Assembly: GCA_037968895.1 (NCBI GenBank)
Contig: JBBKWJ010000048.1
Location: 1-59,611, forward strand
DNA: 59,611 bases
Reading direction: 5' to 3'
DNA from: JBBKWJ01 sp037968895
Lineage (GTDB): Bacteria; Actinomycetota; Acidimicrobiia; Acidimicrobiales; SZUA-35
The stretch's first letter is position 1, and every line of letters begins with the position of its first letter. Below are positions 15,429 through 22,048 of the stretch, one piece after another. Position numbers and translations under genes: made by a program. A model generated the notes under the pieces. The model had not been told where the DNA came from and did not search any database. It saw only the letters and a program-made list of their open reading frames with translations.

Positions 15429-16565
15429 ATGGGTCCTCTTCAAGGTGTAACCGTTCTCGAACTCGCAGGAATCGGCCCTGGGCCGTTCTGCGCGATGATG
15501 CTGAGCGATATGGGTGCCAATGTCATCCGTATTGACCGGGCAGGCAACGTGTCTGCGTCAAACCCCGACACGCCACCACCCGACGTGCTGGCTCGAGGAC
15601 GTCGTTCGATCGGCATCGATCTGAAGAACCCGAATGGCGTCGAGACAGTTTTGAAACTTGTTGAGAAAGCCGACGTCATCATGGAGGGATTCCGACCTGG
15701 TGTCACGGAGCGCCTCGGTCTAGGGCCCGATGTCTGCCTGGAGCGAAACCCCGCGATTGTCTACGGCCGAATGACGGGCTGGGGCCAAGACGGCCCGTAC
15801 GCTTCTGCGGCGGGTCACGACATTAACTACATCGCTCTAGCCGGAGCACTCGAGCCGATCGGACGCGCCGGCGAGAAGCCAGCCGTACCCCTCAACCTCG
15901 TTGGCGACTTCGGTGGCGGTGGAATGCTCCTAGCGTTCGGCATCGTATGTGGCGTGCTCGAAGCCAAAGGATCGGGCAAGGGCCAGGTCGTCGACGCGGC
16001 CATGGTGGATGGGGCCGCGGCCCTAATGAACATGTTCTGGGGCTTGAAAGCCATGGGAATGTGGCAACCCGAGCGGGGCACCAACATGCTTGACAGTGGC
16101 GCCCACTTCTACGACGTATACGAGTGTGCCGACAACAAGTTCATCTCCATCGGATCGATTGAGCCACAGTTCTACGCAGAGCTGTTGCGACTGAGCGGAC
16201 TCGGCGCACAAGAAGAACTGCCGCGCCAAATGGATCGGGCGCAATGGCCGGCGATGAAAGAACGTGTCAGCGAACTCTTTATCACTAAGACACGGGCCGA
16301 GTGGTGCGAACTTATGGAGCACAGCGATGTGTGTTTCGCCCCGGTGCTCTCGATGGAGGAAGCAACCGAGCACCCGCACAATGTTGAACGAGGAACGTTT
16401 AAGCACGAGTTCGGGCTCACACAGGCTGGTCCCGCGCCGCGCTTTAGTCGGACTGAGCCGGCTATCGCAGGGCCGCCGGCCCACGCTGGTCAGCACACCG
16501 ATGAAATTCTCTCAGAGTTCGGTCTCGACTCCGCTGCGCTCCGTGCCACGGGGGCCGTTGCGTAG
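15429..16565 (+). CDS. mcr: Alpha-methylacyl-CoA racemase (CaiB/BaiF family)
   Basis: A 378-residue class III CoA-transferase-fold protein. The segments LELAGIGPGPFCAMMLSDMGANV, GRRSIGIDLKNPNG, EGFRPGVTERLGLGPD, YGRMTGWGQDGPYA, AGHDINYIALAGALEPIGR and NLVGDFGGGGMLLAFG are diagnostic of AMACR. The catalytic His of GHDINY and Asp of GDFGG are present. It would epimerise 2-methylacyl-CoA esters so that branched chains can enter beta-oxidation. ATG 15429 has a TGAGG just before it and gives the normal family start (MGPLQGVTVLEL); a GTG nine bases upstream is the alternative. The next plus-strand gene is separated by a REP-like hairpin. Confidence 0.92.
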   Translation: MGPLQGVTVLELAGIGPGPFCAMMLSDMGANVIRIDRAGNVSASNPDTPPPDVLARGRRSIGIDLKNPNGVETVLKLVEKADVIMEGFRPGVTERLGLGPDVCLERNPAIVYGRMTGWGQDGPYASAAGHDINYIALAGALEPIGRAGEKPAVPLNLVGDFGGGGMLLAFGIVCGVLEAKGSGKGQVVDAAMVDGAAALMNMFWGLKAMGMWQPERGTNMLDSGAHFYDVYECADNKFISIGSIEPQFYAELLRLSGLGAQEELPRQMDRAQWPAMKERVSELFITKTRAEWCELMEHSDVCFAPVLSMEEATEHPHNVERGTFKHEFGLTQAGPAPRFSRTEPAIAGPPAHAGQHTDEILSEFGLDSAALRATGAVA

Positions 16566-16572
16566 AACCAGG

Positions 16573-16605
16573 GCGTAGCACTGGGGTCAGACCCCTGTGT
16601 TACGC
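16573..16605. repeat. Intergenic REP-like hairpin with GTCAGAC core
   Basis: Inner arms GGGGT (16583-16587) and ACCCC (16591-16595) enclose CAG. One mismatch follows (16582/16596), then a nine-pair outer stem (16573-16581 with 16597-16605, one G-T pair). It follows the AMACR stop by 7 bases. It has the same core, mismatch and outer-stem design as 8207-8252 but an unrelated outer sequence. Confidence 0.7.
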
Positions 16606-16631
16606 CAGAACAGTCGGCATAGCCTGACCCG

Positions 16632-17432
16632 ATGTCAACACTCGTTTGTTTCCACGCGCACCCTGATGACGAAGCCATTGCCACCGGCGGCATCATGCTC
16701 AAGGCGTCGCGTGCTGGCCATCGGGTAGTGCTTGTCTGTGCAACCAGAGGCGAGCATGGAGAACCCCAAGAGGGTGTGCTAAGCGACGGCGAACAGCTCT
16801 GGGAGCGACGAATGGTCGAGCTGGCATCGGCATGCGAGATTCTCGGCACCGAGCCTCCGATCTGGCTCGGCTACCAAGATTCGGGCATGATCGGCGAGCC
16901 TACGAATGACGACCCGACTTGCTTCTGGCAGGCTGATCACGACGAGGCCGTCGCCCGCCTGGCCAAGATTCTGACCGAGGTCGATGCTGACATTCTTACG
17001 ATCTACGACGACAACGGCGGTTACGGCCACCCCGATCACATCCAGGTTCACCGTGTTGGGTTGGCGGCTGCGAAGGTATGTGGCATCGACAACGTTTACG
17101 AGTCGACGATCAATCGCACGCGTGCTCTCGAGATGATGTCGCAGGCGAAGGTGCTCGGACTCTTCGAAGATGAGGAAGGTCCCGACTTCGAGGCTGATCC
17201 CGACTTCGGCATGTTGGAAGAAGACATCAGTTACAACATTGACGTGAGCGAGGTTGCGGCCGAGAAGAAGCTGGCTATCGCTGCGCATCGCAGTCAGGTC
17301 GGGCCAGACAGCTTCTTCCTCAAGATGCCCGATGAGGTGTTTCGCCATGTTTTCGGGACTGAAAGCTTTGCCCTGCCTGGCGTTCGCGGCACCGGCGGGC
17401 CCATCTCGGTCGATGTACTTCCGGGCCTATAG
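16632..17432 (+). CDS. LmbE/PIG-L family zinc deacetylase (Mca/MshB-like)
   Basis: A 266-residue protein of the LmbE fold. The zinc site is visible as FHAHPDDEAIATGG (His and Asp-Asp near the start) and TIYDDNGGYGHPDHIQVH (third His). Also seen are CATRGEHGE, the WLGYQDSGM segment shared with mycothiol S-conjugate amidase Mca, and a C-terminal AAHRSQVGPDSFFLKMP. In actinobacteria such enzymes hydrolyse N-acetyl-glucosaminyl-inositol or mycothiol conjugates; which substrate applies here cannot be decided. The gene ends exactly where a pair of direct repeats begins. Confidence 0.85.
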   Translation: MSTLVCFHAHPDDEAIATGGIMLKASRAGHRVVLVCATRGEHGEPQEGVLSDGEQLWERRMVELASACEILGTEPPIWLGYQDSGMIGEPTNDDPTCFWQADHDEAVARLAKILTEVDADILTIYDDNGGYGHPDHIQVHRVGLAAAKVCGIDNVYESTINRTRALEMMSQAKVLGLFEDEEGPDFEADPDFGMLEEDISYNIDVSEVAAEKKLAIAAHRSQVGPDSFFLKMPDEVFRHVFGTESFALPGVRGTGGPISVDVLPGL

Positions 17433-17480
17433 GCCACGTTTTTCGTCCTGCGAAAAAAGTGCGTAGCGAGCGAAGCAAGC
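17432..17480. repeat. Direct repeat copy 1 (49 bp) with internal hairpin
   Basis: It begins at GGCCACG and ends in GCGAGCGAAGCAAGC, containing the hairpin TTTTTCG-TCCTG-CGAAAAA (17439-17445 with 17451-17457). It lies directly after the LmbE stop codon. The A/T-rich stem could work as a terminator in both directions. Confidence 0.8.
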
Positions 17481-17495
17481 ATTTTCGAGCCCGTT

Positions 17496-17544
17496 GGCCA
17501 CGTTTTTCGTCCTGCGAAAAAGGTGTGTAGCGAGCGAAGCGAGC
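17496..17544. repeat. Direct repeat copy 2 (49 bp) with internal hairpin
   Basis: Nearly identical to 17432-17480 with a 64-bp period; only a few bases differ, chiefly in the GTGTGTAG and GCGAGC parts. The same TTTTTCG/CGAAAAA hairpin (17503-17509 with 17515-17521) is kept, and the GTAGCGAGCGAAGCGAGC tail is intact here. It ends about 35 bases before the DUF2786 start. Confidence 0.8.
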
Positions 17545-17578
17545 GGCTGTGTCACACCCCATCGGTATGTTGAGTTAG

Positions 17579-18838
17579 ATGAAAAACCACACCAACGGCG
17601 CGGCACCAACCATGAACGACCTCGTAGCGAGCGCGATTGACTCGGTAATCGCCAGCTATTGGTCGCCAAAACAGTTTGAACCCGAATTCGCCGAGCAAAT
17701 GATCGACTTCTTAGTCTTCGAGGCGGCGGCCGACGAGGTCGAAGCAGCAATTGAGCAGCGCCTTGCTTCTGGGCTGCAGTCAGTCTGGGAACGTGGCTGG
17801 CTTCCACGCGAGATCATCCGAGAAGTCAGCCGCAAGGGTTCTTCTCTCGACGCGGCCGTGATCAAGGCGGCCGTCGCCAGCCAATATCGAACGACGCCGT
17901 CAGCAGACATCGGCCAGTCATGGCAAGACCACGTCGAATCGCTTGATCTGCCCGACGTCCGCATGGTTCAGTGGATGACGGCCACACGCGAACTCGAACG
18001 ATCGTCCTGGCTCGATGTCGTCGAAGTGTCGCTGAAAGCAATCGTGGCGGTCGGCCGCGTCGGCGTTCTGCAGCCGTTGCTACTAGCCCCGGGCGCCGCA
18101 ACGCCCAGGTCTGGAACTGCTCAGCGCCTTGCGGACCGTGAGCCGTCAAGCAACCCGATGCTCGAGAAGATCCGGAGCCTGCTCGCTCTGGCCGAGTCCA
18201 CGACGTTTGAGGCCGAAGCCGAGGCGTTCACGGCGAAGGCCCAGACGCTCATGGCCCAGCACTCCTTGGACGAGGCCACAGTGTGGGGTGCCGCCGCTAA
18301 TCGCTCCGACCCAAGTCATGTGCGGTTCCCAGTCGACGACCCATATTCAGGCCCGAAGGGCTTTTTGCTGCAGGTCGTGGCCGATGCCTGCGGATGCTCA
18401 GCGGTGTATCACCCTGACTATGCCATGTCATCGGTGATTGGGTTTGACTCCGACCTCGCGGCAACTGAAGTGTTGTTCACCTCGTTGCTTGTTCAGGTGC
18501 AGAGTGCCATGCAGCGATACGCCAAAGCGGCCCCTCCCGGGACGAAGTCTCGAAGCCGGGGGTTCCGGTCGTCGTTCTTGCGTGCGTATGCGAACCGTGT
18601 CGGTTTGCGGCTGAAGGAAGTCAACGTTCATGAGCGCGATCAACGAGTACGTGCCAGTGGCGGTTCGTTGCTGCCGGTTTTTGTTGCTCGCGAAGAGGCG
18701 ATTGCGAACAAGGTCGATGAGCTGTTCAAGCTCGCCAAGACGAGAAGGCACCGAGAGTTTGACCGAGCAGGATGGGCTGCGGGCGAGCATGCGGCGGAGT
18801 CAGCCGAACTCGGGGCCGCCGTCGGCTCAGGCAGCTAG
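17579..18838 (+). CDS. DUF2786 domain protein
   Basis: A 419-residue protein. The N-terminal ~190 residues are helical and acidic without a recognised domain. At about 195-235 lies DUF2786: NPMLEKIRSLLALAESTTFEAEAEAFTAKAQTLMAQHSLDEA. The C-terminal part includes SSVIGFDSDLAATEVLFTSLLVQVQSAMQRYAK and FRSSFLRAYANRVGLRLKE, which often accompanies DUF2786. Function unknown; related proteins are common in actinobacteria and their phages. The ATG at 17579 follows the direct-repeat pair. Confidence 0.82.
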   Translation: MKNHTNGAAPTMNDLVASAIDSVIASYWSPKQFEPEFAEQMIDFLVFEAAADEVEAAIEQRLASGLQSVWERGWLPREIIREVSRKGSSLDAAVIKAAVASQYRTTPSADIGQSWQDHVESLDLPDVRMVQWMTATRELERSSWLDVVEVSLKAIVAVGRVGVLQPLLLAPGAATPRSGTAQRLADREPSSNPMLEKIRSLLALAESTTFEAEAEAFTAKAQTLMAQHSLDEATVWGAAANRSDPSHVRFPVDDPYSGPKGFLLQVVADACGCSAVYHPDYAMSSVIGFDSDLAATEVLFTSLLVQVQSAMQRYAKAAPPGTKSRSRGFRSSFLRAYANRVGLRLKEVNVHERDQRVRASGGSLLPVFVAREEAIANKVDELFKLAKTRRHREFDRAGWAAGEHAAESAELGAAVGSGS

Positions 18839-18877
18839 GCGACTCGCATCTGGAGTTGCCGCCCGGCGCATCTTATT

Positions 18878-18890
18878 GGTGTCAGGTACC
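18878..18890. repeat. Degenerate GTCAG-core palindrome
   Basis: GGTGT-CAG-GTACC pairs only with two G-T wobbles and has little outer stem. It is intergenic between convergent genes and looks like a decayed member of the family at 8207 and 16573. Confidence 0.4.
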
Positions 18891-18909
18891 AGCGCACCGT
18901 TCTGATGCC

Positions 18910-19215
18910 CTAGAGGATGTCGGTGAAGTCGAAGAATCCGTCGTGGAAGCCTTCGAGGTTCCCCACCCCACGGAAGACGTGTGAAAGCCCGTCGCTGCGA
19001 ACCAGAATCGCTGGCCCCGAAAACTCACCATCCGGACAGACAATGTCGAGATCGTATGGGCTCTTGTCGATTTGGTAGCGCTCTGGCGACCGGAGAATCA
19101 GTTCCCAATCGAGCTCAGACTCTGGCCGCCTTACGACCACGAGGTCGCCACCTTGCGTCGGCACGGGCCGACCGGTGAGGTGGAGCGACTCGACGTAGAA
19201 GCTTCGGTGCTGCAT
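18910..19215 (-). CDS. Small conserved-looking hypothetical protein
   Basis: A 101-residue soluble acidic protein (MQHRSFYVESLHLTGRPVPTQ...). The segments LDWELILRSPERYQIDKSPYDLDIVCPDGEFSGPAILVRSDG and NLEGFHDGFFDFTDIL look like a compact beta-rich domain. I do not recognise the family. It is divergent from the four-span membrane protein at 19276 and fills an otherwise empty stretch; codon use looks like that of its neighbours. Confidence 0.6.
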   Translation of the reverse strand: MQHRSFYVESLHLTGRPVPTQGGDLVVVRRPESELDWELILRSPERYQIDKSPYDLDIVCPDGEFSGPAILVRSDGLSHVFRGVGNLEGFHDGFFDFTDIL

Positions 19216-19275
19216 GCGGCGAGTCTAGGTGCGTCGACGGATCGGCCATACGCCTTCGGCCGCTACTCTGCTGGG

Positions 19276-19650
19276 GTGAGCTTTCGTGACGTGCACATCA
19301 CCTTCGCTTGGGTCGACATAGGACTCAATGTCTTCGCCGGCGCGTGGGCCCTTGCCGCCCACTGGCTGGTGGCGTTGCGGCGGCGCGAGCTGTTGTGGGC
19401 GATCACGGTGGCGTACCTGGCGGTCTTTGTGCAGGTACTCCTCGGAGTAATTCTGATGAATGTCAACGATCTGGAGCCTGATCGTTTCCATCTCTTCTAC
19501 GGATTTGTTGCGTTGGCCGCAGTTGGCATCATCTACAGCTATCGCCAACAGCTTGAGCATCAGAAGTACTTGCTCTACGGACTTGGAGGTCTGTTCATCG
19601 CAGGCCTAGGGCTACGGGCTCTGACGCTCGCCGAAGCCGTGGTCTCCTAG
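19276..19650 (+). CDS. Four-span membrane protein of unknown function
   Basis: A 124-residue protein with four hydrophobic segments: FAWVDIGLNVFAGAWALAAHW, LLWAITVAYLAVFVQVLLGVIL, LFYGFVALAAVGIIYSY and LYGLGGLFIAGLGLRAL. The GTG start at 19276 is chosen because the frame upstream runs antisense to the small protein at 18910. A TACTCT hexamer about 8 bases upstream could be the -10 of a leaderless transcript. No recognised domain. Confidence 0.7.
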   Translation: MSFRDVHITFAWVDIGLNVFAGAWALAAHWLVALRRRELLWAITVAYLAVFVQVLLGVILMNVNDLEPDRFHLFYGFVALAAVGIIYSYRQQLEHQKYLLYGLGGLFIAGLGLRALTLAEAVVS

Positions 19651-19667
19651 ACCTGAAAGGGAGCGCG

Positions 19668-19695
19668 AAAAGAGCGGGTGGCGAACCACCCGCTC
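19668..19695 (-). terminator. Intrinsic terminator of pckG
   Basis: Perfect 10-bp stem GAGCGGGTGG/CCACCCGCTC (19672-19681 with 19686-19695) with a UUCG tetraloop when read on the minus strand, followed by TTTT (19671-19668). It lies 18 bases after the pckG stop. It also faces the end of the convergent plus-strand gene. Confidence 0.85.
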
Positions 19696-19713
19696 CGCGT
19701 CGCGTGCTCTGGA

Positions 19714-21531
19714 CTACAGCGCCGCTTTTAAGCGTGCTTCGAGTGCGTCGAGTTGGGCGCTGAGGCGGCGAGGTAGACGGTCGCCGAACGTGGCGTAGTG
19801 GGCTCGAATGAGAGCAACTTCCTGATCCCAAAGCTCAGGGTGAACTTCGAGCAGCTTGGCCATCGTCTCGTCGCTGACATCGTCTTCAATGCCGGTGATG
19901 TCAATTGCCCCCGGCGCCGGAACCTTGCCGATTGGAGTATCGACTGCGTCGCCGCCACCCTCAACCCGCTCCATGATCCACTTGAGGACTCGGGAGTTGT
20001 CGCCAAAGCCCGGCCACATGAAGCTGCCGTCCTCGTCGCGACGGAACCAGTTGACCCAGAAGAGCTTCGGCAGCTTCGACTCGTCAGCATTGTCGCCGAT
20101 ATCGAGCCAGTGCTGGAAGTAGTCGGCCATGTTGTAGCCGCAGAACGGCAGCATGGCGAATGGATCGAACCGAACCTCGCCAACCTTGCCTGCCGCAGCC
20201 GCAGTCTTCTCGGAGCTCATTGCGGAGCCAAGAAACACGCCGTGCTCCCAGTCTTTCGCTTCAGTGACAAGGGGAACGTTTGAGGCTCGACGACCACCAA
20301 AGAGGATCGCTGAGATGGGGACACCCTTTGGATCTTCCCACTCTTCAGCGGCTGATGGGCATTGGCTCGCAGGTGCAGTGAAACGGGCATTCGGGTGCGC
20401 CGCTTTCGTCTTCGACTCTGGGGTCCAAGGTTTGCCCTTCCAATCGGTGAGGTTGGCCGGCTTCTCGTCGGTCATCTCTTCCCACCAGACATCGCCCTCG
20501 GGGGAGAGCGCAACGTTGGTGAAGATGGAGTTGCCCCACATCGTCTTCATTGCGTTGAGATTGGTTTTGTCTGAAGTGCCGGGAGCGACGCCGAAGAACC
20601 CGGCTTCAGGGTTGATTGCGTAGAGGCGGCCGTCTTCGCCAAACTTCATCCACGCGATGTCGTCGCCGATCGTTTCGACCTTCCAGCCAGGAAGGCTCGG
20701 TACGAGCATTGCCATGTTGGTCTTGCCGCAGGCCGAAGGGAAGGCTCCGGCCACGTATTTCCGGTTTCCTTCTGGGTCGGTGAGGCTAATGATAAGCATG
20801 TGCTCGGCGAGCCACCCGTTGTCACGAGCCATGGTCGACGCGATGCGGAGGGCAAAACACTTCTTGCCGAGCAGAGCGTTGCCGCCGTAGCCCGAACCGT
20901 ATGACCAGATTTCTTTGGTCTGCGGGAAGTGGCTGATGTATTTGTTTTCGCCGTCACACGGCCATGGCACATCGGCCTGACCAGGAGCGAGCGGGTGGCC
21001 GACGGAGTGAAGGCAGGGAACCCAATCGTTGTCGCCGAGAACCTCGAGTGCACCGGCGCCCATCCGGGTCATGATGCGCATGGAAACGGCGACATAGGCC
21101 GAATCGGTCAGCTGAACACCGATATGGGCTATTGGCGACCCGAGTGGCCCCATTGAGAACGGCACGACGTACATCGTGCGGCCGCGCATAGAACCTTGGT
21201 AGAGGCCGAGCAATTCTTGCTTCATATCTGCCGGCGCACGCCAGTTGTTGGTTGGGCCGACGTCGGCTTCGTTGTCGACACAGATGAATGTGCGTTCTTC
21301 GACGCGAGCCACGTCGGCCGGATCGGAGAGGGCGAGATAACTGTTTGGTCGAAGCTCGTCGTTCAGCCGCGTGAACGTGCCTGACTCAACGAGCTCTGCG
21401 GCGAGGATGTTGTATTCTTCTTCGCTGCCATCACACCAGTGGATCTGATCTGGTTCGAAGATCTCAGCCCAATCCGAAACCCAGCTAAGGAGTTTCGTGT
21501 TGGTTGTTGGCTTTTGAAAGATGTCTGTCAT
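19714..21531 (-). CDS. pckG: Phosphoenolpyruvate carboxykinase (GTP)
   Basis: A 605-residue enzyme, normal length for the GTP-dependent form. Visible signatures are YNILAAELVESGTFTRLN near the start, the substrate-binding stretch SMGPLGSPIAHIGVQLTDSAYV, GYGGNALLGKKCFALRIAS, the kinase P-loop region FPSACGKTNMAML, DDIAWMKFGEDGRLYAINPE with metal and nucleotide residues, GVAPGTSDKTN, and FGGRRAS...GVFLGSAMSSE. It interconverts oxaloacetate and PEP using GTP/GDP in the cytoplasm. ATG 21531 has GGAAG close upstream. The gene is alone on its transcript apart from the small cold-shock-like gene upstream, and ends at a clear terminator. Confidence 0.97.
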   Translation of the reverse strand: MTDIFQKPTTNTKLLSWVSDWAEIFEPDQIHWCDGSEEEYNILAAELVESGTFTRLNDELRPNSYLALSDPADVARVEERTFICVDNEADVGPTNNWRAPADMKQELLGLYQGSMRGRTMYVVPFSMGPLGSPIAHIGVQLTDSAYVAVSMRIMTRMGAGALEVLGDNDWVPCLHSVGHPLAPGQADVPWPCDGENKYISHFPQTKEIWSYGSGYGGNALLGKKCFALRIASTMARDNGWLAEHMLIISLTDPEGNRKYVAGAFPSACGKTNMAMLVPSLPGWKVETIGDDIAWMKFGEDGRLYAINPEAGFFGVAPGTSDKTNLNAMKTMWGNSIFTNVALSPEGDVWWEEMTDEKPANLTDWKGKPWTPESKTKAAHPNARFTAPASQCPSAAEEWEDPKGVPISAILFGGRRASNVPLVTEAKDWEHGVFLGSAMSSEKTAAAAGKVGEVRFDPFAMLPFCGYNMADYFQHWLDIGDNADESKLPKLFWVNWFRRDEDGSFMWPGFGDNSRVLKWIMERVEGGGDAVDTPIGKVPAPGAIDITGIEDDVSDETMAKLLEVHPELWDQEVALIRAHYATFGDRLPRRLSAQLDALEARLKAAL

Positions 21532-21571
21532 TGAGCTTCCCGACTTCGTTGTCGATGGTTCAGGTAAATGA

Positions 21572-21596
21572 CGAGGCCCTCCGAATGGTTGCCTCG
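21572..21596 (-). terminator. Weak hairpin after the cold-shock-like gene
   Basis: CGAGGC (21572-21577) and GCCTCG (21591-21596) form a six-pair stem just after the minus-strand stop at 21598, followed on that strand by TCATTTA. A weak terminator or partial attenuator ahead of pckG is possible. Confidence 0.35.
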
Positions 21597-21597
21597 C

Positions 21598-21831
21598 CTA
21601 ATTGGACTTGAGCCAAGATGGCGTCCCCATGTCTGACTCTGAACCGAGGCGAAGCGCAGTGGCTTGGCCATGGTCGTCGAGGTCAAACACGACCCTTTGC
21701 CCAGGACGCAGCATGCGGAATACCGAGCCGACTAGAGCATCTGCGGCAAGATCGTATTCAGACAAATCGACGTCGCGCAGCACAACTCCACCACGGCTCA
21801 TCGGATCATAAGACTTCACTACGCCTTGCAC
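21598..21831 (-). CDS. Small cold-shock-domain-like protein
   Basis: A 77-residue protein: QGVVKSYDPMSRGGVVLRDVDLSEYDLAADALVGSVFRMLRPGQRVVFDLDDHGQATALRLG. The pattern is a CSD-like five-strand barrel: KSYD in place of KWFN, a short basic turn, the FRMLRPGQRVVFD strand matching L.EGQ.V.F, and a terminal A..LR. The classic RNP1/RNP2 aromatic motifs are weak, so it is a divergent member. GTG 21831 is chosen because a near-perfect AGGAGGAG lies five bases upstream; ATG 21885 in the same frame has no such site. Confidence 0.75.
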   Translation of the reverse strand: MQGVVKSYDPMSRGGVVLRDVDLSEYDLAADALVGSVFRMLRPGQRVVFDLDDHGQATALRLGSESDMGTPSWLKSN

Positions 21832-22048
21832 AGGGGCTCCTCCTGGAACATGTTGAGAACGACAGTAGGCGATGCCTCGCGTCATTAGTTAGCGAAAACC
21901 GCAAGTATCTGCCTACTGAATAGTACCGATCGCCAGGCTGAATAGGTAGCGATCCAATTGAAGGCGGATGGCCGATGCTGAATAGTCCGACATGTGTTCG
22001 CGCCTCCGGTCAACGAGGTCGCTCGAAGCTCGGGTAAGTTGCGTGGCG

